A stretch of DNA of 64,000 nt from Gyromitra esculenta. Lineage: Eukaryota > Ascomycota > Pezizomycetes > Pezizales > Discinaceae. The DNA lies in NCBI GenBank assembly GCA_038503075.1, contig JBCAML010000001.1:930001-994000 (forward strand). Reading direction: 5' to 3'. Below, piece by piece: positions 37,655 to 48,925 of the stretch (position 1 is its first letter; every line of letters starts with the position of its first letter). The notes beneath the pieces were generated by a model. It did no database searches. It was given only the letters and a program-made list of their open reading frames with translations, and was not told the origin of the DNA. A program made the translations under genes and the position numbers.

Positions 37655-38868
37655 ATGACGGCCCTTAAGAAACAACCTCTCCACAATGTCCTCGTCGTTG
37701 GCGGCTGCGGTTTCCTCGGCCATCACGTCGTCAAGCTCCTTCTCGAGCAGCATCCAGAGTGCAACGTTTCCGTAATGGACCTACATACAAACATGAATAA
37801 CTTCCCAGGTGTCGAGTACTATCCTGGCGACATCACATCCCGAGAACGGGTCGACGAGATCTTGATCAAGAGTAAACCAGAAGTCGTGATTGATACAGTG
37901 TCCCCGGTCTTTGGCCTTGGGAAGGAAATCTACTTCAAGGTCAATGTTGATGGGACAAGAACGCTGTTGGAAGCGTCAGTGGACAAGGGTGTTAGAGCAT
38001 TCGTTTATACGAGCTCGGCCAGCGTCGTGTTTGACGGCGTGAGCGATATGAGAAATGTCAACGAGAGCGCGCCGATACCGGTAGTGCCTATGGATGCCTA
38101 CAACGAAACAAAGGTAAAAAAAAATTTGCTCTTGAGATCCTTTGGAATGGAGAAACTAATTCTCGCTTCATAGGCAATTGGCGAGAAAATGGTTCTCGAC
38201 GCCAACCGGAAAAGGGGCATGCTGACCGTCTCCTTGAGATTATCCGGACTCTTCGGGTAAGCTCCATCCCCGAGCTTTTTTCTTTTCTTTCCCTTCTCCC
38301 GAGCTTTGATTCTTACTGGACCCTTAGACCCGGAGATCGACAAGCTCTCCCCGGCATGTTCCAAGCCCTCGAGCGCGGCCAGACCAAGTTCCAGCTTGGC
38401 GACAACTCCAACCTTGCCGACTTCACGTACATCGTCAACGCGGCCTACGCACATATCTTGGCAGCCGAAAAACTTCTTGCTATGCCCGTTGACTTGGAAA
38501 AGACACCTACCACCGTTGATGGCGAAGCCTACTTCATCACCAACGGGCAGCCTGTTCCGTTCTGGGATTTTGTGCGGGCAGTATGGGCAGCGAAGGGACA
38601 CGTGGCGCCGTATAATATCGTGCTGCCGAAGTTAGTATCCCATTACGCGGGTGGTGCCTCGGAGCTCGTGGGGTGGCTCACTGGGAAGGAACCGAGTCTT
38701 ACAAGACTGAAGGTGAAGCTGAGTACCTGCCAGAGGTATTTTGACATCAGGAAGGCAAAGACTTTGCTAGGGTATGAGCCGCTTGTCTCACTCCACCAAG
38801 GAGTGCTGGATGGTGTGGCATGGTTCGTAGAACAAGAGAAGATGGAGAGCGAGAAAAAGGGACAATAA
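37655..38868 (+). CDS. ERG26: ERG26-like sterol-4-alpha-carboxylate 3-dehydrogenase
   Basis: Three exons, 37655-38113, 38174-38256 and 38328-38868, give 360 residues. The N-terminus has the Rossmann motif VVGGCGFLG (GxxGxxG) for NAD(P). NVDGTRTLLEAS follows, then TSSASVVFDG, and the catalytic YxxxK as YNETK, directly before intron 1. The rest contains LSGLFGPGD and FTYIVNAAYAHILAAE, typical of the 3-beta-hydroxysteroid dehydrogenase family. Erg26 removes the C4 carboxyl group and oxidises the 3-hydroxyl during C4 demethylation in ergosterol synthesis, on the ER membrane. A hydrophobic segment around residue 280 could anchor it. Some fungal paralogues act on other sterols or secondary metabolites, so the exact substrate is inferred. 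Confidence 0.88.
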
Positions 38869-39634
38869 TGGTAAAATGTTTATGATTTTTTTTTCTTTCT
38901 GGTGAATAGCGGTTTGGCTAGCTTCGCACGAATTATTTTATTAGTATCTTTTTGTAAACCCCCCCTTTTCTGGACTTTCTTCCTTTTTTTTTCACTGCTA
39001 CAGTAATTAAGAATTAATGAGATGCGGCGCTGGGGTTTCCTTTTCTCTTCGATTAAATGAGATAAAATTAGTGTTGGTGCCGTTTTCCTTCATGAAGGGT
39101 CACTCGTACATGTGAAATTTTGTTCCAATTCAAGTGAAAGTGGGAGAACTGAATACTTTAAAAGAAAGACATAGTCACTTATTTTATGATATTTTATGAC
39201 TCTTAAGCGATGGCTCCGGGGATACGACTATTGTCCCAAAGACTGTCGCGGTTGCCCCTTCGTGTATTAGGTAGTTATTTGAAAAGGTATATTTGATATT
39301 GATAGTCTTGGGCAGTAGGTACTTTGTTTGTGGTATGCGCGTGGTTTCTGTGTGGGTTACCTGTCGTTGGGTTTAGCTGTATAATAATAGAAAAAATAGC
39401 TTGCTCTAGAAGGATTCTTTATTGATTTTCTAGTTGAACTTTTATTATCGTAAGGAAGTGAGAGTTTGCAAACGTTAGATACGGTTTTTTTAAAATGGAT
39501 ACAAGAATATCGCATGCAACAGAAGTTGTGGCGTGAACAAAACCGCAAACGTTAGATACGAAAGGGATAACAATATATAGTAACTTTTCGTCCGAAAGTG
39601 ATATCTTGTGAAAAATAATCGACTACCTAAACCT
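38869..39634. other. 3' flanks of two convergent genes
   Basis: T-rich and AT-rich DNA between the stops of the sterol dehydrogenase and of biotin-protein ligase. A short direct repeat, GCAAACGTTAGATACG, occurs near 39467 and 39546. No gene seen. Confidence 0.6.
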
Positions 39635-41976
39635 TTAGGTTTTCTTTTTCAAAAGGCCCTTGAAGAAATCGAAGCTGTTGTTATCACTCTGTAGCGTAAA
39701 AACCTTTCCAGTTTGTCTGTCCTTTTCATCCAATTCGTCTGCTCTTAAAAGTCCGTAATCCATCGTGATACCTCTAATTCTTACTTTCGCCCCACCCTCC
39801 ATTTCAAGCCGGACAATCTGGTTACTGTTTAACACAAGAAACATTAGCTAGGCACCTTCGTTTATGGCTGAGGTGGTTCTTACCTATGAAGCCAATGCTT
39901 GTAGTAAAGCTCCTCAAATGGCTGAAACCCTTGGTTGCAGAACTGGTAGTACATCTCCTCGAAAGTAACCAGTATTTTCGCCAGCAGCTTTTCATGTTCA
40001 AACCAAGACAGGCTTGAGAGACCCTTAGCTTTTCGGCGTATGTTTAGTGCTTCGACCATGAGGTTAAGTGATGTCGTGGGGGCTCTATTGGTCGTGTTGA
40101 TACCACAACCTACAACAAGAAGGAACTGATTGCTAGCATAGCTACAGTTGACTAAGATACCGCCAATTTTAACAAATTCTTTTTCGTCCGTATCATTCAC
40201 GGACGGGTTTTCGGCGTCTAGTGTCAAAGGTTATTTATTAGAAAGGGACGATACAGGGTATCCAAATCGGATAAAAGGATGTTTTACTTACAGATATCGT
40301 TTGGCCATTTTACGTGTACTGGCAGGTCCTCGTAGCCTGCGCCATAGTTTTTAATACCTTCCACGGTCGCTAGTGCCACCATGTATTGGACGAAGACTAC
40401 TGGTGCTTGAACTCCTAGCTGCGAGGGGTGACGGATTACTGTCGACCATACAAGAGCGCCCATGGGAGTTACCCAGACATTATTTCCGCGGCCTCTTCCA
40501 GAAACCTGGATCGTTGCTACTGCTGTCAATCCGTTGGGCAGTTTTTGAAGGAGTTGGAAGTTTCTATAAAACTAGTCAATGTTCCTGGTTCCAAAGCTGG
40601 CTATAAATCAAGAGTAGGGCTGGAGAATATGTACTTGTCTAATATTGTGTTGGTACTTGTTACAGTCTCTCCATATAGAAGGAAAGTGCCGAATTGTTCG
40701 GGGGAAGAACGAGAAAGTGATCTATAATGCTTCAAATGCCAGAAATATGTATCGTGGTTGAAATATGGTGTTTCCTTTAGAATTGGATATCTCTTATCAT
40801 GGATTTGAAGATGTTTTTCGATTTTATTATAATCGACTATTTTATCTTCTGATGACTCGTCACCACCCAAGGCATCCGAAAGGGACTTCAGATACAAAGG
40901 TTGTGGTGAGTTTTCAAGGATGAATGTATCATTTTCACCAATGATTTTCTGGGCGCCATCCTCGGTAGTAGTTGTAATATCTTTTAGACGTTCGACAAGG
41001 TGTCCGACATCTGACGGGTACATCGAACTCAGATGGAGGCGTGATAGAGATGATGCAACAGCATTTTCTTCTGAACAATTAAGCCCCAGCTTCAGAAGAC
41101 AAGCTTTCAAGAATGCTATTCGTTTGTCATTGTCTTCTACTATTGCGTCCACTAAGTCTGCGTATCCTTCTGGGCCGCTGTTTTTGTCTAGATTGATGCC
41201 CGCAAATCTTCGGGAGTTAGCACATACATAGTGTGGTCGATAATATAGTATACGTACTCTGGATGTGGCCCCGTCAAGATAGCCCCTCCTTTCCCAAATT
41301 TGCAGTATATAATTGCAGCGTCACCACCAGTAACATTCAAGTCCTGTGTGTAGCGTGAAATAACTTCGATCCCTTCGTATTTCTCAGGATCAACAAACAG
41401 TCCTCCGCCATTATAGTAGCTTCTAAACTCTTCGGGAGCAACGTCATCAAGCGTACTCTTCTCGATCTTCAACTTTGGAGCTCTCGCTCCTCTCTCGCTG
41501 GCATATGAAAACCCTGCAAATGCTGCACCCCTGCACGTCCCCGGGAAAAACGCCAATTCCCTACTGCCGACTACCTCCAATGATCCGTTTCCAACTTCAA
41601 ATTCCACTCTCCCACATCCGTAGTACCCTCCAGCACACAGCCCAAGATAGGCACCACCATTCCAGACAAATTGTGATATGATCTTATTTCCTTCACCGTT
41701 GAGAACACGGCAGTAACCAAGATCTGCGCCGCCTGGCATCACAAGAAGCGCACACGAGGGAATCCATGGCTCGTTGATGATTGTTTCGGCGTTTATAGGG
41801 TTTACAGCAAAGTGTGGCGATAGAAGCCTCCGAAGGGAATAAAGACAATGGCGAACAGATTCAACCGTTGTTCCAGTTCCTGTAATTGGCATAAGCTTTT
41901 ATTTTTTTGCTTTGAAAGTGTAGCTCTTTTGGCACTGAGAAATGTTTTTCATACCTGAATATACTAGTACATTCAT
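39635..41976 (-). CDS. BPL1: biotin-protein ligase (holocarboxylase synthetase)
   Basis: Six exons on the minus strand: 41976-41955, 41879-41258, 41207-40635, 40563-40292, 40217-39884, 39824-39635, giving 670 residues (yeast Bpl1 has 690). The first exon encodes only MNVLVYS. The N-terminal glutamine-amidotransferase-like domain shows MPGGADLGY and GLCAGGYYG, typical of eukaryotic ligases. The catalytic domain has GETVTSTNT, the biotin/ATP loop GRGRGNNVW, KWPNDI and VGCGINTTNRAPTTSLN. The C-terminal domain ends SDNNSFDFFKGLL. The enzyme attaches biotin to lysine in acetyl-CoA carboxylase, pyruvate carboxylase and related proteins, using ATP. Its start is 113 bases from that of the divergent COA4-like gene, so the two probably share a promoter. 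Confidence 0.96.
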
Positions 41977-42088
41977 CCGAGCTATTGTGGTGGTGTTTTA
42001 AGGTGGGGCAGCGTGGGGGATCTCCGACTTCTCGGGAACACGACAACGGCACCTTTAGTTTTTCTTAGACCTAAGTAAACGCAAAACG
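41977..42088. promoter_or_regulatory. shared divergent promoter BPL1 / COA4-like
   Basis: Only 112 bases separate the two start codons. No TATA-like box is obvious. Co-regulation is an inference from the spacing. Confidence 0.5.
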
Positions 42089-42630
42089 ATGCCGAGTAAC
42101 CAGAAAACCGCTGTGGATAAGCAGACACCCTCGGCGATGCAAGATGACGATGAACCGGATGCCTGGTAAGTCACAGTGAGATGACGATATGCATGTGTTG
42201 GGAGAACGCGGGGTGGTGGCCCAACAGGGCTGCCTATCGAGAGATGGTTTCTAATTCGGACCGTATGCAATGCATCCAGGGACAAACGAATTTCTGATAC
42301 GGGTTGCTCAGGTTTCCTCCCTTCCCTTTTATATGCTTTTTCCTTAAAATTAATCAGCAATTTAGTGGAGAACGAGAGGTTGAACAACTGCTACTTCGAC
42401 AAGAAGGATTGGCGGTTGTGTAAATCTGAGGTTCGTTTCATCCTGATTAAAGAGTGAAGAGAGACTCGGGTCCATTTTTGCACGACAACCTCATCTCAGC
42501 TTAATGACTTCAATTCTACAGTAGATTTCTTGGAGGGATGGCTAATTTTAATTTGGGGTAGATGGAAGCTTTTAAGGCATGCTGGAAAGCGAAGGGGAAC
42601 GCAAGCAGGACTGACACTCGCGACAGATGA
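42089..42630 (+). CDS. twin CX9C mitochondrial protein, COA4/CMC3-like cytochrome oxidase assembly factor
   Basis: Four exons, 42089-42165, 42280-42311, 42366-42430 and 42562-42630, give 80 residues. After an acidic N-terminus (DDDEPDAW) the protein has four cysteines, each pair separated by nine residues: C-SVENERLNN-C, then a linker FDKKDW, then C-KSEMEAFKA-C. It ends NASRTDTRDR. This is the coiled-coil-helix-coiled-coil-helix fold, oxidised by Mia40 in the intermembrane space. FDKKDWR and ECW/ACW around the cysteines resemble Coa4/Cmc3, needed for cytochrome c oxidase assembly. Assignment to COA4 rather than another small CHCH protein is from remembered family features. No single open frame covers it, so a simple scan would miss it. 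Confidence 0.82.
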
Positions 42631-42853
42631 TGATAGCTTCAGCAGTTAGTGGGAATGTCGTCTTTAAATTTATCTGTATTTCTACAACTGAGACGCTGCA
42701 GATTGGCTTTATTTGCTGTCCTAAGGGACAATTTCTGGATGTTTAAATAGCGTTATGTGGCTGAATACTGAGTGTCCGTGCGTCGCTTGAACCCCATGCT
42801 TAAACTCGACGTCACTAGCGCTCAACCGACGTCCCCAACAAATACCCCACACT

Positions 42854-43751
42854 ATGAACTTTCTTACGCGTAGGATTTTGGGGCATCGCCTTGCTTTAAT
42901 TCAACCAACAAGAGCAATAATTACTCCCCGCCTTTGTGGCCCTGTTCTTGCCCGACGGTTTAACACCACTGATGCGGTAACAGACTATGTGCCTCAATCC
43001 CTTAGAGACACAGGACTTCAAGATGCCCCCGCTGAATTGATAATCAACGAGGGAGCAACTAGTAAAATCGATTGGTCAAAATCCTTCCACGGGTTTACCG
43101 TAGAGCCATTTCCGAAGGAGATTGTGTCTTCCCTCCAGGAACCTGTTAATCCTAGCGAGGTTGAGATGAGGCCTGGTATATCTAGATTTCTAAACTAGCG
43201 AAGCATAAGGGTACTTGGAAGCTAATAAAACCTTCCTTCGTATTAGAGGGACTCGTCTATCTTCCCACAAGCAGTTTTATGAATGTTCTCAGCAAGGCTT
43301 TCGGCCCCGGGGGCTGGAGCATAGTGCCTCGCGGTGAGGTTGTTGCTACTGAGAAACAGGTTACTCAAGAATACGCTCTCATCTGTCATGGCCGGTACTT
43401 TTTTTCTCCAAATACAGCTTCGTCCGAAAATAACTGCTTTTTCCTATCCGGTAACTAACAGTTAGAAATTTTCTATATAGGCTTGTCTCTATTGCTAGAG
43501 GTGAACAAGAATACTCTACCAGCAAAAGCATTTACACGGCAATCGAAGACTGCAAAAGCACAGCGTTGATGCGATGCTGCAAAGATCTTGGTATTTTTAG
43601 TGATCTTTGGAATCCGCGCTGGAGGAAATCATTCAGGGAGAAATATTGCACGCATGTATTGGCTCTCCACCTGCCTACCAAGGCAAAAAAAATGATCTGG
43701 TTGAAGAATGGGGAAAAAACGAAATTCCCTTTCCAATATCCAAGTGTGTAA
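42854..43751 (+). CDS. MGM101: mitochondrial genome maintenance protein MGM101
   Basis: Three exons, 42854-43175, 43247-43394 and 43481-43751, give 246 residues. The first 45 residues are Arg-rich with no early acids (TRRILGHRLALIQPTRA), a mitochondrial presequence. The conserved core includes DWSKSFHGF, NPSEVEMRPEGLVYLP, KAFGPGGWSIVPRGE, EYALICHGRLVSIARGEQEY and CKSTALMRCCKDLG, ending WKRKD-like WLKNGEK and FPFQYPSV. Mgm101 is a Rad52-type single-strand annealing protein that binds mitochondrial DNA in nucleoids and is needed for repair and maintenance. It lies 223 bases downstream of the COA4-like gene on the same strand. The frame is intact through both introns. Confidence 0.95.
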
Positions 43752-44929
43752 TTTATTTAATAGTAATTTACATAGGACTAGTACTATCGATCAGAGCATA
43801 AACTATTTGAAAGTGGTCTTTTGTTAGGGGTATTAGCCCTTCGGATCTGGGTTTCTTTGTTTTAAGAGCTGCTGTAGTAAAACCCTACATGTAGTTTTGA
43901 AATCGTATACTATAGCGTCGCGTAGGTAGGAAGTGTCCCAGATGCTAGAGCGTACTGGTATAGTTATTTCCATCTCCACACTATCCTAATCCTGAAATTG
44001 GGATCTACTATCCTCGCTACACGCACGCCGACCAAGCTCTACCCCCACAAATGTTCAATTGATTCTCTATATCTTCATTATATCAATCTCGTTCCCGAAA
44101 TCTATGTGCAGATATCAGACGAGAACTATGTAGTGTCTCAAACCACCTACCTGTTCAGGTATACTTTCCCATTAGAGAGCAATTCCACTTCATGGCTTCC
44201 ACTTGTCACTAGAACGGTATCCCATAATCCGGTGAAGTTGACCTCCTCTTTAGGAGCCAATATGTGTTGTTACTTTCTGAAAGAATGGATGATAGGCTGG
44301 GTCAATCTATGGGGCCGCAATTTTGTCAATCATTTACTTCCGTTGCTGTTGATTGAGTTGATTATGGCGTTTGCAGTTTTAGTAAGGGTGTTTGCTGCAC
44401 CCAGACGACTATGAAATTTCTTTTTGGGGGTTGTATGGGTGGAATAGACTCAGCGAGTGATTTTTCATGATGCGCTATGTAACCAGCGGTATACTATCAC
44501 CTAGAAGGCTCTTTCTCGGGCCCTCTAAAAGTAAAGGATCACATCACTGATGTGCTACCCAATGATGCGTAGCAGGCTGTGTGAATGGGGGCTAGGCACC
44601 AGACCAAAGAGAAGATAGAGAACATCTAGTCGTGCGTTTAAAGAGGGACGATAGAAATATGGATTAAGGGTCGGTTTCCCGACTTCATTTTTGGAATATT
44701 TACACTACTTTAGCGCTCCCAGCGTCTTCAAAGTAAAACATAAAGAAAGGGAAAGAAAAAAAAAAGAACAAAACTCCAAACTCCAAACTGGCCAAACCTT
44801 TTCGAAAGAGTATGCAAAAGGAAAAATAATAATGCCGTGGCCTTTGGCTATGAAATCGATAAAAAGGCACTTATGGAGGGTATTTTGAAAGAAAAAATAA
44901 TTCTGCTGCTCCGAATAGCCCTCCATCTC
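43752..44929. other. intergenic region
   Basis: Contains one TACATGTA site (43886-43893) and an open frame (43998-44414) with no domain or homologue I can name, which I do not call a gene. From about 44700 the sequence is the downstream end of the left duplication unit. Confidence 0.5.
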
Positions 44930-46023
44930 TCATACAGCACGACGACCCCGATATCGACCCGCGGCGATATCTGTACTGTTGGTGTACGGAGTGGGTGTAG
45001 GCATAACAAGGGCAAGAATAGTGGTAGGTCTACGGAGGGAGGCTATGGTAGCGAAGGTTGTAGTCCTACTGGCACTAGATGCTTTGGTAGTGGAGGAGGA
45101 AGGGGGAGATGTGGTGGCGGTGGTGAGGGTGGTGAGGGTGGTGAGGGTGGTGAGGGTGGTAGAATCATTCATAGCCATAGTGCTGACAGTGTGCGAAGGC
45201 ATCAGACCATCACCCGTATTCGACCAACTGATGCCTTGTGGTCCCTTGTTTTTAACATGTAGAGTGGCAACCACCGACCCCACTACCATGAGAAAGACTG
45301 CCATAGCCACCATCGTAATCCAAAATGACCTTTTGGTCATCCCTAGAATGTAGGTTGGTTTTGTTGTTGAGGGAGTCTCCTCCACGATGGTCTCGACCGA
45401 ATTTTCTCCCTTGGTCAACTCCAATCCCAACGCAATTTCCTCCTCCACCACCGCAGCTTCCCTCTCCATAGCAGCAAGCTGCTCCCTCACATATTCCTGG
45501 CCTTTCCGCGCGGACTCAACCCTCTCTGAACGCTCTGCCTCCTCGACGCGGTGGAGCTCATCCCACCAATTGTCTGAGCCTATCCCCTCAACACCTGCCA
45601 CCGAACGCTCCTCGCAGAACGGATCTCCCCCTTCGAAGGTTGGGTCGGAGGCAGCCCTCACGGCCGCAACCTTCGGGACCGGAATCTCACCCTCGGCCCC
45701 AGACACCCGGAAGTGTTCCAGTTTTGTTCCGGCTTGCTGGATTGCCGGTTTCACCTCTGTGGCGGCCAGAGTTTGGACCTCTTTATTTTTTAGAACGCAC
45801 TTGGGAGGGAGAAGAGGGAGGGGAGGGAGGGGTGCGGTAGGAGGGGGAGATGGCGCTCCATACTTCTAGAATGTCGTTAGTATTATGGTAATTCCAGGGA
45901 AATCATATTGATACAGTCAATGATCAAAACGAAGGTTTTTTGAGAGGGACTTACCAAGAAGAGAGTATCGCACCACACAACCCCGTAGGATTGGAAAGCG
46001 GCGGAGTCGACTTGTGTCGACAT
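44930..46023 (-). CDS. orphan single-pass membrane protein (intact copy)
   Basis: Two exons on the minus strand, 46023-45955 and 45865-44930, give 334 residues. The protein begins MSTQVDSAAFQSYGVVWCD, has a Pro-rich stretch (residues 25-50), an acidic Glu/Ala coiled-coil region (about 125-175), one membrane helix (about 204-227, FWITMVAMAVFLMVVGSVVA), and a Ser/Thr-rich tail likely to be O-glycosylated. The tail contains a TTL triplet array from a 9-base repeat. There is no N-terminal signal peptide, so the helix may act as signal anchor with the tail outside. KRSFWIT before the helix is reminiscent of many lineage-specific ascomycete membrane proteins. I do not recognise a function. A decayed tandem copy lies just upstream. 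Confidence 0.75.
45121..45161. repeat. 9-base minisatellite inside coding sequence
   Basis: Four tandem copies of TGGTGAGGG plus a partial one. On the coding (minus) strand they encode Thr-Thr-Leu repeats in the extracellular-type tail of the orphan membrane protein, so copy number can vary without frameshift. Confidence 0.9.
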
Positions 46024-46735
46024 CTTAGGTTGAATGGAGGGGATTGGAATGAAAAGATATGTAAAAGGTTTTATTCTGGACGAAATAGTAAGCTTAAGAG
46101 AAAAAAAGACCAACGATTGAAATAGCAAGAAAGTAGCAGATTGTGAAAACGTGAACTCAGTGATCATCGTAGCGACAACAGGAGATGCTAGCTAGCTGAC
46201 CGTTTGTGCTTGTGAAAATGAAGGAGATGGAGCGGTCGATGAGTGATATGGAGATGATAAACTATCTGATGATAGACCTGCTGAGAGAAAACAGGGAAAA
46301 TGCGACAGAAAAGAAGTAATAAAGAAAGTGATGAGAATGACAAACCTTGATAATTCGATAATACGACTAAGTGCTGGTCGTCTGAACCCGAATGTCGAAT
46401 TGTTAAGAAAGGTGAGGTGGGGAGAAGAAGGGAGGGGAGAAACAAACAACAGACGAAGCAGACGGAGGAAACAAAAGAATAAGATGGAAGAAGATTGCGA
46501 GAGCTAGCCATTCTGTAGGATCTGATTAAAAAAAAGAGCCGAGCCCGCTCTGAGAGCCCGCTCTGGGAGTTGCTATGTTATCATTGACCGAACGCACCAT
46601 TCTATGTGGACCACCCAAGTGAAGATAGAGCCCCCGTGAACCTCCGCAACAGAGAAGCTAGCAGACGAATGGTGCAGGCGGGATGAATAAAATAAAATAA
46701 AACAAACGCCAAACTCGATTATAAAATATATACAG

Positions 46736-48845
46736 GTGCTTTAGCACCACACCGCACCCCACTGGCACACTCCCAACGCCTTCAGAAAGGGGAAAGGTAA
46801 CGAGCGGAATTTACAAAATTTACAGAAAAAGAGGTGCTGCTGAGACCTTTAGCTATGGAATCGGCCAAGGAAAAAAAGGCTCCCAAAGAGAGTATCTCGT
46901 AAAAAAACAAAAAACCACTCCCGACTCCAAATAGCCTTTACATCGTACGACGCCCCCGATTCAGGGAAGAGCTAGGGACATAACCCACAGCCCTAATTGT
47001 GCTGTTTATGTACGCAGTAGGTGTGGGCATAACAAACGCAAGAGTAGTGGGTTCGTGGAGGGGACGACTACCACGAATGTAGTAGTCCTACTGCTAGTAT
47101 CGAACGTCCCATTAGTGGAGGTAGTCGAGTTTCCTGGGCTGGACAACTGCTTCGGGATATCATCCCAACTCAACAAATTCACACCGTGTGGTCCTTCACG
47201 CTTACCGTTTAAAGCGCACCATCGACCCCATAACCGCAAGGAGTATTACTATGCTAATCATCATGCTAATCCAAAATGACCGCTTGGCCATCCCCAGCAG
47301 GGTTGATGAGTTTTTGTTGCGGTGGAGGTCATTACAACAGTTTCGTCCAAGTTCTTCCTTCTTATAATTAGCCAGCGTAGTGCTCTTTCAATAGCAGTAA
47401 GCTGCCTTTCCACCTCTTCCTGGGCTTTTTGTGACGCCCCGAGCTCTCTCTAGCCGCTCTGCCTCTTCAATCCAGTGGAGCTCACCCCCCACCAACTCTC
47501 TTTCGAGCTTACCGCCGAAAATCCTGCCACCGGCCCAACCTGGCCCTCCAGAACGGATCCCCCCCGAGCCTCGTGCTCTGGCCCAACATGGCCCTCCACC
47601 GACTGCTCCTCGCAAATCGGATCTCCCCCCTTCGAAGGTCGGGTCGGAGGCAGCCCTCACGACCGCCTTCGGAGCCGGAATCTCATCCTCGGCCCCAAAC
47701 ACTCGTAAGTGTTCCGTTTTTTATTTTCCAGCTTCCTGGACTGCCGATTTCACCTTTGTGGTAGCCAGAGTTTGGAACTCTTTTTTTAATGGGCGGTTCG
47801 GATTTCCGCACTGTTTTACGTCTCTGGGCGAGAGAGCGCCGCTGAGAGGGAAAGAGGGAAGAGGAGAGGAGAGGAGAGGAGAGGGGGGGGATGCAGTAGG
47901 AGAGGGCTACAGCGCTCTATATTCTTTGGGTTTCGTTAGTATTATAGAAACTTCGGGGGGGAGTGTGACTTTATCGATAAAGCCAATGATCGAAACGTTC
48001 CCGGGGGTAGGGTGGGGTTTGGAGTGGAAAAACTTACGAGGAAGTGAAGTGAGGATCACGCCATACAACCAATCCCCGAAGGATTTCAACGGCGGCGGAG
48101 TCAATATGCTCAGACATTTTTGGGAGGAATGAAAAGAATGGAAGGGATTGGATTGGATTGGATTGGGGAGGAGAGAGTGTGAGGTGAGAGGTGAGAAGAG
48201 AATCTAGATGAAACAGTACATGTAAGCTTAGGAGAAAAAAACACCCCTCACCTCGATCGAAATAGCAGGCAATGATCAAACTGTGGAGTCATGGGCTCAA
48301 TGATCACTTTAACAGAAACAGGAGACACTGGCTAATCGCTAATCGTTTGTGCTTGTGAAAAAACGAGCGGGAGGGAGAGCACGATGAATGAGTGGTGTGG
48401 GGACGACATGGGGACGATAGATCTGCTGGGAGAAAAATAGGGAAAGTGCGACAGAAAGGAAATAACAAAGAAAGATAACGGGAGTAGCAAACCTTGCTGA
48501 TTCAAGTAGGTGTTGGGCCTCTGAGCGGGTACTGTTCGAAACGTCAAGAAAGGTGAGGTGGGGAGAAGAAGAAGGGAAGAGAGAAAATCAAACAGCAAAC
48601 GAAAAGAAAGAGATAGAGGGAAGATGGCGAGAGCTAACCGTTCTGCAGGATCAGATTTTAAAAAAAAAGGAACCGAGTCCGCTCTGTGACTTGCTACGTT
48701 ATCATTGACCGAATTCGCCATTCTATGTGAGCGAAAGAACCCCCACGAACGTCCTCCCTCGACAGTAGAGAAGCAAAGGTGTAAACAGGATGGATAAAAA
48801 TAAAAAAACCAATGCCAAATTCGAATTGAATACACGTAAATAATA
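46736..48845. repeat. tandem duplication unit, right copy
   Basis: Direct repeat of the left unit with many substitutions and small indels. It includes the broken gene copy, its upstream region and an AG-rich simple repeat (about 47860-47890, GAGGA units). One TACATGTA (48217-48224) is present here and absent at the matching left-copy position. Confidence 0.8.
46941..48117 (-). pseudogene. decayed tandem copy of the orphan membrane protein
   Basis: The start is preserved (48117, MSEHIDSAA) and so are the intron and the junction sequence CTAACGAAAC. However, the first exon has gained bases, so joining the exons leads quickly to a stop (ATATAG). A Pro-rich part, the block GAEDEIPAPKAVVRAASDPTFEGG (in two pieces) and LGMAKRSFWISMM of the membrane helix are still readable, but in different frames. 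A stop follows the helix region where the intact copy continues. Compared with the intact copy this is a pseudogene, unless a quite different splicing pattern rescues it. Confidence 0.75.
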
Positions 48846-48925
48846 CAAATAATACAAATAAAAAAAACCTCCCCTCTACTAGTTTTTACCTCTCTAAGCC
48901 CCCCCCCCGTCCATCTATTTCGAAA

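Larger units (their letters stand above)
44700..46735. repeat. tandem duplication unit, left copy
   Basis: This roughly 2 kb block is repeated in direct orientation at about 46736-48845. Matching landmarks include CCTTTGGCTATG / CCTTTAGCTATG, GTCGGAGGCAGCCCTCAC in both, the upstream GTTATCATTGACCGAA in both, and ACCATTCTATGTG / GCCATTCTATGTG. Borders were set by eye and may be off by some tens of bases. Confidence 0.8.

Noticed and set aside
43998..44414. 138-codon open frame
   Set aside because: No recognisable motif, no splice signals and a position in AT-rich DNA; too little evidence for a gene.
46188..46511. 107-codon frame upstream of the orphan membrane protein
   Set aside because: The matching start is lost in the duplicated copy and the product is T/C-rich low complexity; likely 5' region.
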